Notes: generated by a model from the sequence alone, not told the origin. A stretch of 64,000 bases of DNA from G965200765 sp965200765 (GCA_965200765.1 OZ241380.1:248001-312000), one strand, 5' to 3'; positions 17,550-26,697 are shown, numbered from the stretch's first letter. Program-made: numbers and translations.

Positions 17550-18569
17550 ATGGATGTACAGCAACTGAAGCGGACAGCGAAGGAAATGGTCGCACCCGAT
17601 CGGGGAATACTCGCAATGGACGAGAGTACGCCGACGTGTCAGAAACGGTTTGCTCAGCTGAATGTGGAGTGTACCAAATCTACACGGATGAGTTATCGCT
17701 CGATGCTGGTAACCACTCCTGACCTGCCTCGTTATATTAGCGGAGCAATCTTGTTTGACGAGACGATCCGGGAACCTGTAATGGATGATATTCCCTTTGC
17801 CGAGTATCTGGACCGAATCGGTATCGTGCCGGGAATCAAGGTGGACAAAGGTGCAAAGCCCTTGGCCGGACACAACGGCGAACTGGTTACCGAAGGCTTG
17901 GACGGATTGCGTGAACGACTTTCGGAGTACGTGGATCTGGGTGCCCGGTTTGCCAAATGGCGCGCTGTCATTACAATTGGGTCAGATCAACCAAGTGCGG
18001 GGTGCATCATGGCAAATGCACATGCGTTGGCCCGCTATGCTGCGCTGTGCCAGGAGGCGAGTATTGTGCCGATTGTAGAACCCGAAGTGCTGATGGACGG
18101 CGACCATACAATCGAGACTTGCCGGACAGTAACCAGCAATACACTTGCGGCCGTCTACAGTCAACTCGAAGAACAAAAGGTAATCTTGAGCGGCACGATT
18201 CTGAAGCCGAACATGGTGCTGGCAGGCAAAGACTGTCCGCGCCAGCCATCCGTTGACGAGGTTGCCAAGCAAACGGTAGAGTGCCTGAGAGAAAATGTTC
18301 CGCCCGAGGTTCCCGGTATAGCCTTTCTTTCCGGCGGACAAACAGACGAACTGGCGACATTGCACCTGAATGCGATCAACAAAATTGCGGAGGATGCAAG
18401 TTGGCGATTGACATTTTCTTACGGTCGAGCGTTGCAGCAAGCCCCGATGAAAGCCTGGAGCGGCGATGATTCCAGAAAGAAAGAGACACATGATGCGGCG
18501 TTGCAACGCGCAATGGTCAATGCAGCTGCCAGCAAAGGTGATTACTCGCCAGAATTGGAAACTGCGTAA
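17550..18569 (+). CDS. fba: Fructose-bisphosphate aldolase, class I
   Basis: 339 residues of the Schiff-base (animal-type) class I family rather than the zinc class II enzyme common in bacteria. The Schiff-base lysine is Lys219 (GTILKPNMV). Partner residues are Lys136 (FAKWR) and Glu177 (VEPEVLMDG). The N-terminal ILAMDEST block is conserved. The ATG is preceded by CCGGAGAAG at a good distance. It closes the central carbon cluster; moaD starts 19 bases after its stop. Confidence 0.94.
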   Translation: MDVQQLKRTAKEMVAPDRGILAMDESTPTCQKRFAQLNVECTKSTRMSYRSMLVTTPDLPRYISGAILFDETIREPVMDDIPFAEYLDRIGIVPGIKVDKGAKPLAGHNGELVTEGLDGLRERLSEYVDLGARFAKWRAVITIGSDQPSAGCIMANAHALARYAALCQEASIVPIVEPEVLMDGDHTIETCRTVTSNTLAAVYSQLEEQKVILSGTILKPNMVLAGKDCPRQPSVDEVAKQTVECLRENVPPEVPGIAFLSGGQTDELATLHLNAINKIAEDASWRLTFSYGRALQQAPMKAWSGDDSRKKETHDAALQRAMVNAAASKGDYSPELETA

Positions 18570-18588
18570 CCTTGGTTTTTGGTGAATC

Positions 18589-18822
18589 ATGAGTGTGAAC
18601 GTGCGATTCTTTGCCAGTTTTGCCGAGCATGTCGGTGTTCGCGAGAAACAGATTGCAGGAAAAACTGTTCAAACCCCACGGGATGTTTGGCAGGCATGTA
18701 ATCTGGGTGTCGAATTGCCGGCCAACATTCTTGTTGCGGTGAACAAGAAATATGCAGATTTGGACTCGCCGATAAACGATGGCGACGAGGTGGCATTTTT
18801 CCCACCCGTAACAGGTGGCTAG
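18589..18822 (+). CDS. moaD: Molybdopterin synthase sulfur carrier subunit (MoaD)
   Basis: 77 residues with a ubiquitin-like fold, starting VNVRFFASFAE and ending FFPPVTGG. The C-terminal Gly-Gly is the thiocarboxylate attachment site, adenylated by MoeB and used by MoaE to build the dithiolene of molybdopterin. moaE starts two bases after its stop, so the two subunits are produced together. Confidence 0.93.
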   Translation: MSVNVRFFASFAEHVGVREKQIAGKTVQTPRDVWQACNLGVELPANILVAVNKKYADLDSPINDGDEVAFFPPVTGG

Positions 18823-18824
18823 AC

Positions 18825-19310
18825 ATGGTGTCGATTGAAGTTACCGACAAGTCGTTCGACCCGTGGAAGGAAGTCGCCGATTACGAAGCCAGAAACTTGG
18901 TGGATGGTGAACATGGTGCAACCACGGTTTTTGTCGGCACGATGCGGGATTTCAATGAAGGAGATGCAGTCGAAGCACTGGAACTGGAACATTACGAAGG
19001 CATGACCGAAGAGCATTTGTCGAAAATGGCAGAATCATTGATGGCGCAGTACGACTTGCTGGATGTGATGCTGGTGCACCGGATTGGGAAAATGCACCCT
19101 GGTGAGCCAATTGTGCTTGTTGCCGTCTGGACTGCACATCGCGCTGAATCCTTCAAGGCCTGTAGCGCACTGGTAGAAGACTTGAAGTCAAAAGCGCCAT
19201 TTTGGAAAAAAGAGCATCTGAAAGGCGGAAAAATTCGCTGGGTTGAGCACAATACGATTGGTCCGGGAAACTTTGCTAATGAATCGCAGGAGGCAGGCGA
19301 CAATGGATGA
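18825..19310 (+). CDS. moaE: Molybdopterin synthase catalytic subunit (MoaE)
   Basis: 161 residues. It converts cyclic pyranopterin monophosphate to molybdopterin with MoaD thiocarboxylate. The family blocks are GATTVFVGTMRD, LELEHYEGMTEEH, HRIGKMHPGEPIVLVAVW and the catalytic lysine region FWKKEHLKGGKIRWVE. Its stop overlaps the next start (ATGGATGA), which couples it to a DUF1244 gene. Confidence 0.94.
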   Translation: MVSIEVTDKSFDPWKEVADYEARNLVDGEHGATTVFVGTMRDFNEGDAVEALELEHYEGMTEEHLSKMAESLMAQYDLLDVMLVHRIGKMHPGEPIVLVAVWTAHRAESFKACSALVEDLKSKAPFWKKEHLKGGKIRWVEHNTIGPGNFANESQEAGDNG

Positions 19311-19608
19311 CCAAACCAGACTTGAAATAGAAGCGGCGGCCTTTCGCCGACTGGTCGAACACTTTCGAACTCACACCGAGGTTCAGAACATTGACTTGAT
19401 GAATTTGGCTGACTTTTGTCGAAACTGCTTGTCCAAATGGTACCGCGCGGCGGCCGAAGAACGTGGTGAAGAATTGAGTTATGAGGAGGCTAGAAACATA
19501 ATCTATGGCATGCCTTACTCGGAGTGGAAGGAACTGTTTCAGGCAGAAGCGACTCCAGAACAAAAAAAGTTGTACGCTGAACGACAGGCGGCGAAGCAGT
19601 CCAAGTAG
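19303..19608 (+). CDS. DUF1244 family small protein
   Basis: 101 residues from ATG 19303, inside the last codons of moaE and preceded by a strong AGGAGG-like sequence. It matches the DUF1244 pattern of a small helical protein with a paired-cysteine motif (LADFCRNCLSKWYRAAAEE) and the tail block IYGMPYSEWKELFQ. No function is established. Overlap with moaE suggests co-expression with molybdenum cofactor genes, but DUF1244 is not known as a cofactor enzyme. Confidence 0.85.
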   Translation: MDDQTRLEIEAAAFRRLVEHFRTHTEVQNIDLMNLADFCRNCLSKWYRAAAEERGEELSYEEARNIIYGMPYSEWKELFQAEATPEQKKLYAERQAAKQSK

Positions 19609-19937
19609 TTACGCCTGTTGAAATCAAGCAAGAATTCGGACAACAGATCGTTTCTTCTTTCCGTTACAGGCATTTGATTACGAAGTAAGGGAAGTCTGAA
19701 TCTGCACAGGACCAACGGCGATTTGTAGCATTTGTTCCGATAGATGAAGTTCCCGGCGGCCATTGAAGTGGCAAGAAACTTGCCATCAGACTCCTCCGGA
19801 TCGTTTGATTGTATTCAACAATTATAGGCGTGTTCTATTCTTTCGACAGGACAGAAAAAAAATTGTAGACTTGAATAATTCACTATATAATTCCCAGAAA
19901 GAAGTTTGAGAAATTAGGTATCTATAGAGGAACACTG
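19609..19937. other. Intergenic region (329 bp) upstream of a small membrane protein gene
   Basis: No gene seen. It contains a promoter near its right end, annotated separately. The rest shows no terminator or repeat I can support. Confidence 0.45.
19863..19891 (+). promoter_or_regulatory. Promoter for the 19938 gene
   Basis: A perfect TATAAT (19886-19891) with TTGTAG (19863-19868) 17 bp upstream. The predicted start of transcription is near 19898, about 40 nt before the ATG. The -35 is weak. Confidence 0.5.
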
Positions 19938-20441
19938 ATGACGTCGGAATTAGCAATATTGGTTGCATTGCTTACAGCAATTCTCGCATTGATTGCCGCT
20001 GCGTTTAAATTTGGAAGTTGGTATGGGGAAGTCAATAGTGACCGAATATTGTTCAAAGAGTTCATGGCAGAAGTCCGTAAAGACATTGATGAAATCCGTA
20101 ATCAAATAAACAATATTCTCATTAGACTTCCGACTTTGCCAACGACAGGCGAAAGTCCGATACGCCTTACTGAACTTGGAGAACGGATTTCAAAAGACAT
20201 TGATGCGAAGGACTGGGCAACTGAAATGGCGCGAGAACTCATTGGCCAGACTGAGGGCATGAACCCTTTTGAAATTCAAACGATTTCGTTTGATCACGCC
20301 AAAAAATTTGAGCCTGACGATGCGCTTCTCACTAAAATGCAACTGTCTGCGTTTGAATCTGGAATTGATTTGGACGGTGTGAGAAGCGTTCTTGGTGTTG
20401 AACTAAGGGACTGTTTACTCCAGCTGAACAAACTGCCTTAG
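19938..20441 (+). CDS. Hypothetical single-pass membrane protein
   Basis: 167 residues. Residues 5-25 form one hydrophobic helix near the N-terminus, followed by a predicted amphipathic or coiled segment (FMAEVRKDIDEIRNQINNIL) and a soluble acidic C-terminal region. A good ribosome binding site (AGAGGA) precedes the ATG. The gene has its own promoter and a strong bidirectional terminator after it, so it is a monocistronic unit. I recognise no family. Proteins of this shape are often cytoplasmic-facing accessory proteins of defence or stress loci, but nothing here shows that. Confidence 0.7.
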   Translation: MTSELAILVALLTAILALIAAAFKFGSWYGEVNSDRILFKEFMAEVRKDIDEIRNQINNILIRLPTLPTTGESPIRLTELGERISKDIDAKDWATEMARELIGQTEGMNPFEIQTISFDHAKKFEPDDALLTKMQLSAFESGIDLDGVRSVLGVELRDCLLQLNKLP

Positions 20442-20466
20442 TCGTCTCCTGACCAAAAAAATCTCA

Positions 20467-20499
20467 CCATTGCGAAGCAAAATGCTTCGCAATGGTTTT
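20467..20499. terminator. Bidirectional rho-independent terminator
   Basis: A perfect 13-bp stem CCATTGCGAAGCA/TGCTTCGCAATGG with an AAA loop (20467-20495). TTTT follows on the plus strand, and an A-run at 20455-20461 supplies the U-tract for minus-strand transcripts. It lies between convergent genes ending at 20441 and 20523. Confidence 0.9.
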
Positions 20500-20522
20500 G
20501 GGCACTCAGGTATATTGCTCCC

Positions 20523-21086
20523 TTACGGAACGGGTTTGCGCGCCACGATGTGACTGTACGTTTGTGTGTCCGGCTTGCCGTCATCGTTAATGGACACAAC
20601 TTCGTAACTTTTAAACATTCGTGCCAACTCGCCGGGTTGCAGCACATAATCTGGATTGAATGCAGGGTATTCCCGAAGAATGTTCAGGTTGAAGGTTTTG
20701 AATACAAGATAGCCACCACCATGAAGTCTGTATTGCAAATCTTGCATCAAATTGCGATTCATGTATTTGAAGCAAACAACGGCATCCAGCGATTCCTGAG
20801 GAAAGCGAAAGTTGTTTAAATCTGCAACGAGTCCCAGAAGTTCAACATTTGCTTTTGCGGCGCGTCGTTTGGCCTCGTGAATGGCACGTTGGCTGCAGTC
20901 TACAGCAATTGAAACATGTTGTTGCTGTGCAAGATAAATGGCATTGCGGCCAGTTCCGGCCCCCAAGTCAACAACTCGCGAGAAGGGCTTGAACAACTTT
21001 GCGTATTTGACTAGCAGAGGATCTGGTGGGTCAGGCGAGCTGAATGTTTCGTACTTTTGGTCCCAGCGTTCAGAATCTTTGGGCAA
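20523..21086 (-). CDS. SAM-dependent methyltransferase (class I, TehB-like)
   Basis: 187 residues. The SAM-binding motif VVDLGAGTGRNAIYLA, the acidic end of strand 2 (IAVDCSQRAI) and motif VVCFKYMN are present. The start is TTG (21086), supported by AAGGA 7 bases upstream; this sequence lies inside the end of moeA. The stop of moeA (21088) is one base before this start, so the two are translationally linked. The substrate is unknown. Candidates range from small molecules to oxyanions, as for tellurite-type methyltransferases. Confidence 0.8.
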   Translation of the reverse strand: MPKDSERWDQKYETFSSPDPPDPLLVKYAKLFKPFSRVVDLGAGTGRNAIYLAQQQHVSIAVDCSQRAIHEAKRRAAKANVELLGLVADLNNFRFPQESLDAVVCFKYMNRNLMQDLQYRLHGGGYLVFKTFNLNILREYPAFNPDYVLQPGELARMFKSYEVVSINDDGKPDTQTYSHIVARKPVP

Positions 21087-21087
21087 G

Positions 21088-22365
21088 TCAATTTCCTTGT
21101 ATCAAGCTGGTTTCAAAGGGTTCAACTACAACTTGAGTGCCGATTGGCAAATTGCCACATTCCAGCGGCAGCACAATATAGCAGTTTGCACGGCTCATGG
21201 AGGTGAGTACTCCCGAACTTTGGTTGCCAGTTGATTCAACAACAGCGTCTCCGGCCGAATCAAAAGAAAGTATTCCGCGCTGAAATTCAAGTCGACCCGG
21301 TACTTTTTTAATCGGGGTGGCACAACGCGCTGATATCTGTATTGATGACCGATTCCCTGCGCCTTTCAATTTCAGAATTGCTGGTTTGACAAACTTGTCG
21401 AAAGTTACCATGACTGATACCGGATTACCCGGCAGTCCGAAAAACCGGGAATTATTGATTTTGCCGAATGCCAAAGGCCGACCGGGTTTCATCGCAACTT
21501 TCCAGAATGAGAGTTCGCCCAGCGATTCAAGAGCCCGGGTAACGAAATCCGAATCTCCCACAGAAGCACCGGCGCAACTGACAACAATATCAGCCTTGGA
21601 TGCGGCGCTACGAAGGGCATTGATGGTATCTTCAAGATTGTCTTTGACAACACCCAGATCGATTGAATCGGCATGCAGACTCTGAAGTTGTCCGTAGAGG
21701 GTGTAGCGGTTGCTATCGTAAATTTCTCCCGGCTTCAGGTGTTCGCCAACGCCGCGCAACTCATCTCCGGTTGAAAAGAATGCAACAACGGGTTTACGGA
21801 ACACCAGAATTTCTGCACAACCTACAGAAGCCAGCAAGCCGAGCTCGGCCGTTCCAATAGATTGACCTACTGAGACTGCCATTTCGCCGGTTGCGATGTC
21901 TTCGCCCGCTTCGCGTATATGCTGACCAAGACGGTAACTGTATTGCGAGACTATGACTTGATTGTGTTTGACGGTGCAGTCTTCCTGGATGACAACTGTG
22001 TCCGTAGACTCGGGTACCACCGCACCTGTCAGGATTCGGACACATTCCCCGAATTGGACAGTTCCATTGAAGGGTCGGCCAGCCGCGGCAGTGCCAACCA
22101 TTTGTAACCTTGTCTCTTTGTCCAGTTGCAAGTCTTGATATCGGCAGGCGTATCCGTCCATCGCTGAATTGCGATGTGATGGTACATTGAACGATGCGTG
22201 GATATCTTCCGCTGCGACGCGATGAAGTGCCTCGCGAATTGGTACTCGTTGCGTTTCTGCAATCGGATTGATTTCACCCAGAATTTTTGTCAGTGCATCT
22301 TCGTAAAGCGTGGATGCCATGACTGTCGCATCCATACAGCTTTCCTGCATGTGGTTGTCAGGCAT
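21088..22365 (-). CDS. moeA: Molybdopterin molybdenumtransferase MoeA
   Basis: 425 residues. It inserts molybdate into adenylated molybdopterin. Conserved blocks are VPSHRNSAMDGYA, VIQEDC, GAVVPESTD (pterin-binding region), VAFFSTGDEL, GLPGNPVSVMVTF and the C-terminal domain. The ATG at 22365 overlaps the end of moaC by 8 bases; a second start 16 codons inside would also fit the family. It is cotranscribed with moaC and the downstream methyltransferase. Confidence 0.92.
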   Translation of the reverse strand: MPDNHMQESCMDATVMASTLYEDALTKILGEINPIAETQRVPIREALHRVAAEDIHASFNVPSHRNSAMDGYACRYQDLQLDKETRLQMVGTAAAGRPFNGTVQFGECVRILTGAVVPESTDTVVIQEDCTVKHNQVIVSQYSYRLGQHIREAGEDIATGEMAVSVGQSIGTAELGLLASVGCAEILVFRKPVVAFFSTGDELRGVGEHLKPGEIYDSNRYTLYGQLQSLHADSIDLGVVKDNLEDTINALRSAASKADIVVSCAGASVGDSDFVTRALESLGELSFWKVAMKPGRPLAFGKINNSRFFGLPGNPVSVMVTFDKFVKPAILKLKGAGNRSSIQISARCATPIKKVPGRLEFQRGILSFDSAGDAVVESTGNQSSGVLTSMSRANCYIVLPLECGNLPIGTQVVVEPFETSLIQGN

Positions 22366-22840
22366 TTTCCCGTCGCCAGTGCCCAGAGCGTCCCCCGGAT
22401 TTTTCCAGTAGCTGTACAGATTGAATTGTCATTCCGCGGTCGGTGGACTTGCACATATCATAAACAGTCAGCAAGGCGATTTGAACCGCTGTCAGAGCTT
22501 CCATTTCTACACCGGTTTTATCATGCGTTTCCACAGTGGCAGAGCAATATACCCTGGAGTTGTCAACATCACAGTTCAAATCGATGTTGACATGCGTGAG
22601 GGACAACGGATGGCAAAGTGGAACCAATTCCGAAGTACGTTTGGCCGCCATGATTCCGGCAATTCTGGCGATGCCCAGAACATCTCCTTTTTTGTGCTTG
22701 CCGTCAATAATTGCCTGCAGTGTCTCCGGATTCATGAGAATGCAACCATCGGCGATTGCGCGTCTGGCGGTTGCCTGCTTTTGACCGACGTCAACCATGT
22801 GGGCTTCGCCGCGTTCATTGAAATGAGTGAATTCCGTCAT
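22358..22840 (-). CDS. moaC: Cyclic pyranopterin monophosphate synthase MoaC
   Basis: 160 residues from the ATG at 22840. The open frame upstream of it is low-complexity and lacks family homology. With MoaA it converts GTP to cyclic pyranopterin monophosphate. Blocks visible are AHMVDVGQKQATARRA, VLGIARIAGIMAAKRT, LIPLCHPLSLTHV-type sequence, TGVEMEALTAVQ and the C-terminal KSGGRSGHW. It is divergent from moeB with a 67-bp gap that must hold both promoters. Confidence 0.93.
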   Translation of the reverse strand: MTEFTHFNERGEAHMVDVGQKQATARRAIADGCILMNPETLQAIIDGKHKKGDVLGIARIAGIMAAKRTSELVPLCHPLSLTHVNIDLNCDVDNSRVYCSATVETHDKTGVEMEALTAVQIALLTVYDMCKSTDRGMTIQSVQLLEKSGGRSGHWRRENA

Positions 22841-22907
22841 ACGGAAAGATGACCGATTTTTGCTATCCTGAATTGCACTGTCAGTGCTACATGATAAACT
22901 GTATTTC

Positions 22908-23675
22908 ATGGATGATACCACTCTATTGCGATACAACCGGCAAATCATGTTGCCGGCAGTTGGCATTGAAGGACAGCAGCAGATTCTTGATGCGCGAGTA
23001 CTGGTTGTAGGTCTTGGTGGACTTGGCTCACCGATTTCCATGTATCTTGCCGCGAGCGGCATAGGACATCTGGTGGTCAACGATTTCGACGAGGTGGACT
23101 TGTCGAATCTGCAACGTCAAATTGTTCATACAACCAAAGCCATTGAAATGCCGAAAGTAGAGTCAGCGGTTGCCACTCTCAAGGCATTGAATCCGGAAAT
23201 TGATATTACCGGAATCAACCGGCATTTGCAGGGGCAAGAGTTGTTGAAAGAGGTGCGTGTAGCTGATGTAGTTGTTGATGCCACAGATAATTTTGATATT
23301 CGCTTTGCATTGAATGATGCTTGTGTTGAAACGGCTACTCCGCTTGTATCCGGGGCGGCTATACGTATGGAAGGGCAAGTAACGGTGTATCGTCTTGATC
23401 GTGAAGACAGTCCTTGTTTTCGTTGTGTATTCAGTCCTGAAGACGAACCGCAGGAACGGTGCAGTGAGACCGGAATACTGGGTTCTGTGGCCGGAATAGT
23501 CGGGTGTGTACAAGCCACTGAGGTACTGAAAATACTGACCGGAGTTGGTGAAACACTAAGTGGCCGGCTTCTGATTTTGGATGCGGCGCATATGGAGTGG
23601 CAGGAAATTCAGGTATTGAAAGATGTAAAATGTCCGGTTTGCGGCACTCAAAAATCGTCAGCATTTGCAGTGTAG
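22908..23675 (+). CDS. moeB: MoeB/ThiF-type E1-like adenylyltransferase
   Basis: 255 residues from ATG 22908. It adenylates the C-terminal glycine of a ubiquitin-like sulfur carrier (MoaD or ThiS). Features are the nucleotide loop VLVVGLGGLGSP, DFDEVDLSNLQRQI, DATDNFDIRF, and the zinc cysteines CFRC and CPVC. Its position beside moaC and moeA, and near moaD and moaE, favours MoaD as partner. It lacks a C-terminal rhodanese domain. Confidence 0.9.
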   Translation: MDDTTLLRYNRQIMLPAVGIEGQQQILDARVLVVGLGGLGSPISMYLAASGIGHLVVNDFDEVDLSNLQRQIVHTTKAIEMPKVESAVATLKALNPEIDITGINRHLQGQELLKEVRVADVVVDATDNFDIRFALNDACVETATPLVSGAAIRMEGQVTVYRLDREDSPCFRCVFSPEDEPQERCSETGILGSVAGIVGCVQATEVLKILTGVGETLSGRLLILDAAHMEWQEIQVLKDVKCPVCGTQKSSAFAV

Positions 23676-23711
23676 TTCAAACGTCCAAACAAGCATCAAG
23701 GAGACAGAGAG

Positions 23712-24290
23712 ATGCCTTTACTCGAATCAACAAATCTGGAATTGGGGATGGTAGCGCCTTCATTCACTCTGCCGAATCAAAATCCACTGGTCGACACTGA
23801 AAATATCAGTCTTGCAGAACTTCAATCCGCATCGGGCACCTTGGTTGCATTCATATGCAATCATTGTCCATATGTTGTGCATTTGAAAGAAAGCTTTTCA
23901 ACTTTCGCCAAGGAATATCAGGAAAAAGGTTTGCAGGTTGTTGCAATCAGTGCCAACGATCCGGAGACTTATCCGGCCGATGCGCCGGCAAAAATGGCAG
24001 AAGATTCAATTACTTTCAACTATTCGTTTCCGTATTTGTTTGATGAAACACAGGAAACAGCAAAATCTTATGCCGCGGTATGCACACCGGAGTTTTATTT
24101 GTTCGATTCTGATTTGCGGCTTGCCTACCACGGCCAGTACGATGACAGTCGACCCAACAATAAAAAGCCGGTTACCGGGGAAGATTTAAGGGCAGCTGCG
24201 GATGCGATCATCGCTGGCCAAGCGGTGTCAGCAAATCAAAAACACAGCGCGGGTTGTAGTATCAAGTGGAAGCGCGGCAACGAATCGTAA
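23712..24290 (+). CDS. Thioredoxin-like / AhpC-TSA family protein
   Basis: 192 residues with a thioredoxin fold of the peroxiredoxin-like type (GMVAPSFTLPNQN). The redox motif is CNHCP (Cys49, Cys52) in VAFICNHCPYV, followed by VVAISANDPETYP. It has no signal peptide, so it is cytosolic. The family is usually annotated thioredoxin family protein; its partner is unknown. A strong AAGGAG lies 8 bases before the ATG. Confidence 0.85.
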   Translation: MPLLESTNLELGMVAPSFTLPNQNPLVDTENISLAELQSASGTLVAFICNHCPYVVHLKESFSTFAKEYQEKGLQVVAISANDPETYPADAPAKMAEDSITFNYSFPYLFDETQETAKSYAAVCTPEFYLFDSDLRLAYHGQYDDSRPNNKKPVTGEDLRAAADAIIAGQAVSANQKHSAGCSIKWKRGNES

Positions 24291-24376
24291 CAACTCATTC
24301 GCAGAAAACATTCTTACAGACTAGCTTGATTTAACTAGAGCAGGATCAAATCATTTCTTAAACAATGCTGGATTAG

Positions 24377-25549
24377 ATGGAACACGATTTTGTAATCCAG
24401 TATTCGATTTTTCTGGTGTACTTTGGTGCGGCGCTACTAGCTACTGTTGCCTTGTTTACGCGCCAGGCCCTTCCGGTTGTATATATTTTGCTAGGTGCAC
24501 TCGTAGGTCCGGGCGGTTTCCAGGTACTTCCCGACTTGCAACTGGTCGAGCAGATTTCGAATATCGGAATTGTATTTCTGCTGTTTCTACTGGGTCTTGA
24601 TCTCTATCCGCAAAAGCTCATCAATCTGTTTCGATCGGTTTCATTCGTCGCGACGGCTAGTTCCATCATATTTTTTCTTGCCGCCTTCGCCATCACCATT
24701 GCATTTGGATTTTCCTTCATTGAAGCTGTGGTTGTGGGGATTGCATCGATGTTTTCCAGCACCATTATCGGCCTTAAGTTATTGCCAACCACGGTTCTGC
24801 ATCATCGTCATATTGGCGAACTGGTGATTGGGGTACTATTGCTGCAAGATGTACTGGCACTGTTTGCAATCGTGTTTCTGCAAGGGTTGGCCTTGTCGGT
24901 GCACTTCCAGTGGGTGAGTTTGCTTCCGATCCTTTTGTTGCCGATATTTGTTGTATTTGCGTTTTTGCTTGAAAGGTTTTTCATTCGCAAGCTGTTGATG
25001 AAATTCGAGCAGATTCAGGAGTATGTATTCATTGTGACAATTGGCTGGTGTCTGGGTTTGTCACAACTGGCCGATTTTATTGGATTGACCTTTGAAATTG
25101 GTGCATTCATTGCCGGGGTGGCCTTGGCGGCATCGCCAATTTCTCGCTATATTGCCAATTACCTGCGCCCCATTCGCGATTTTTTCATGGTGTTGTTTTT
25201 TGTATCAGTTGGTGCTCATTTCAACATGCAGTCGACGGCCGCGGTGATTGTGCCGGCAATTGCAATGGCGGTTGCCATGCTTGCATTGAAACCGGTAACT
25301 TTCAAATACTTGCTGGGGCGAATCTCCGAATCCAAGGAGACTTCCTGGGAAGTCGGTTTTCGACTTGGACAACTGAGTGAATTCTCGATTCTGCTTGCGC
25401 TGCTGGCAGTGACTTTTGGCGAAGTCGGCAACAATGCAGCAAATTTGATCATTCTTGCCACGGTGTTGACCTTTATTGGTTCTTCCTATCTTGTCGTATT
25501 CCGGTATCCATCTCCCGTAGCGGTTTCCGAGCGATTGCGTCGCGATTGA
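24377..25549 (+). CDS. Kef-type cation:proton antiporter
   Basis: 390 residues made of about 12 hydrophobic segments, with the CPA2 antiporter pattern (LGALVGPGGF near the N-terminus, IGIVFLLFLLGLDL, ASMFSSTIIGLKLLP, GAFIAGVALAASP). It ends after the membrane domain, with no TrkA-N nucleotide-binding domain, unlike KefB and KefC. An inner-membrane potassium or sodium/proton exchanger is expected; the ion is not deducible. Confidence 0.88.
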   Translation: MEHDFVIQYSIFLVYFGAALLATVALFTRQALPVVYILLGALVGPGGFQVLPDLQLVEQISNIGIVFLLFLLGLDLYPQKLINLFRSVSFVATASSIIFFLAAFAITIAFGFSFIEAVVVGIASMFSSTIIGLKLLPTTVLHHRHIGELVIGVLLLQDVLALFAIVFLQGLALSVHFQWVSLLPILLLPIFVVFAFLLERFFIRKLLMKFEQIQEYVFIVTIGWCLGLSQLADFIGLTFEIGAFIAGVALAASPISRYIANYLRPIRDFFMVLFFVSVGAHFNMQSTAAVIVPAIAMAVAMLALKPVTFKYLLGRISESKETSWEVGFRLGQLSEFSILLALLAVTFGEVGNNAANLIILATVLTFIGSSYLVVFRYPSPVAVSERLRRD

Positions 25550-25576
25550 CGCGAACTGCAGAACACTGTATGTGCG

Positions 25577-26452
25577 ATGGATAGTGGGTTTGGGCAAGTG
25601 CTAATTGTCGGTTGCGGCTATACCGGTCGTCGGCTTGCCGCGCATTTTTGCAACAACGGAGTAGAGACGTTCGGAGTCTCCCGAACTCAATCGTCATTTC
25701 AGCACGAAAAATTCTCCAATGTTGTTGCAGATTTGGACAAAAGTGTTTTGGAGGTGCCGGTTCACAGTGACGGAATGCTGATTTACTATCTGGTGCCACC
25801 GCCGAATTCGGGAGTTGAGGATCTTCGTCTTGAGCGGTTTTTGAAAAATGCGGTGTTTGGCACACTTCGAAAGTTTGTTTTGATCAGCACTACGGGCGTG
25901 TATGGCGATTGCCACGGGGCCTGGATTGATGAATCAACTACCGTGAATCCGCAAACGGACCGTGCCAGGAGGCGCATGAATGCGGAACATCGTTGTACGA
26001 ATTGGTGCGAGCGGCGAGGAGTGTCGTTGACGATTCTACGGGTCGCAGCAATCTACGGTCCGGGTCGGGTCCCTGTGGACAGAATCAAACAGGGTATCAG
26101 AGTACCGACAGACGAAAAATGCGGATATACCAATCGAATTCATCTAGACGACCTGGTTGCAGTTTGCACAGCTGCTTCGTCGTTGTCTGCGGGTGAAATT
26201 TACAATGTTTCGGATGGACATCCGATGCGCATGACCGAGTATTTTCGGCTTGTTGCTGAGTTAGGGGGGCTTACGCCGCCTGAAGTTGTGAAAGGCCCAA
26301 TCAGCCAGCTTGGTCACGGGAGTGTCATGCAGCAGTACCTTAGCGAGTCGCGAAAAATTGACAACCGTGCAATGTTGCGTGATTTAGGCGTTAGCCTCGC
26401 ATACCAAGATGTGCGAAAGGGACTCCTTCACTGTTTTGCCAAGCAAAATTGA
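25577..26452 (+). CDS. NAD(P)-dependent epimerase/dehydratase family protein (YeeZ-like)
   Basis: 291 residues. The extended SDR fold is indicated by the N-terminal GCGYTGRRLA motif, VLISTTGVYGD, and the ILRVAAIYGPGR block. YeeZ-like members often lack an intact YxxxK pair, and I see none in the usual place here. The substrate is unknown. It starts 27 bases after the antiporter and is probably cotranscribed with it. Confidence 0.8.
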   Translation: MDSGFGQVLIVGCGYTGRRLAAHFCNNGVETFGVSRTQSSFQHEKFSNVVADLDKSVLEVPVHSDGMLIYYLVPPPNSGVEDLRLERFLKNAVFGTLRKFVLISTTGVYGDCHGAWIDESTTVNPQTDRARRRMNAEHRCTNWCERRGVSLTILRVAAIYGPGRVPVDRIKQGIRVPTDEKCGYTNRIHLDDLVAVCTAASSLSAGEIYNVSDGHPMRMTEYFRLVAELGGLTPPEVVKGPISQLGHGSVMQQYLSESRKIDNRAMLRDLGVSLAYQDVRKGLLHCFAKQN

Positions 26453-26555
26453 AGTTGGGGCAATCGGCAGATTGAAGCGCGGAATGCCACAAGCAATCGT
26501 TTTCACTATCTTCTCTTTTCCTCCATCAGAGATCGCTTATACGATGAAACAATAA

Positions 26556-26570
26556 TGTTGCATTGCAACA
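26556..26570. promoter_or_regulatory. 15-bp perfect palindrome upstream of the phasin promoter
   Basis: TGTTGCATTGCAACA is a perfect 7-1-7 inverted repeat. A near-identical sequence overlaps the phasin promoter 140 bp downstream. TGC(N)GCA-type palindromes are reported operators of PhaR-type repressors of phasin genes; that this is such a site is inference. A 36-codon frame of unknown meaning starts 6 bases after it (26577). Confidence 0.55.
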
Positions 26571-26669
26571 ATTACCATGAATCAAACGGAACAGGATTTT
26601 CAAACACTATGTAAGTATCTGATAATAAATAATATTATTGCGAAGGACGAGATTTTTTGCAAAAAACCC

Positions 26670-26697
26670 TTGACATTCAGAAAATAGATGATATATT
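26670..26697 (+). promoter_or_regulatory. Strong sigma-70 promoter of the phasin gene
   Basis: A perfect TTGACA (26670-26675) and TATATT (26692-26697) with 16-bp spacing. The transcript would start near 26703 and has a leader of about 38 nt with a GAGGG ribosome binding site. Confidence 0.75.

Noticed and set aside
22841..23080. N-terminal extension of moaC
   Set aside because: The open frame upstream of 22840 overlaps moeB and its divergent promoter region, and the sequence does not resemble MoaC; the ATG at 22840 gives the normal length.
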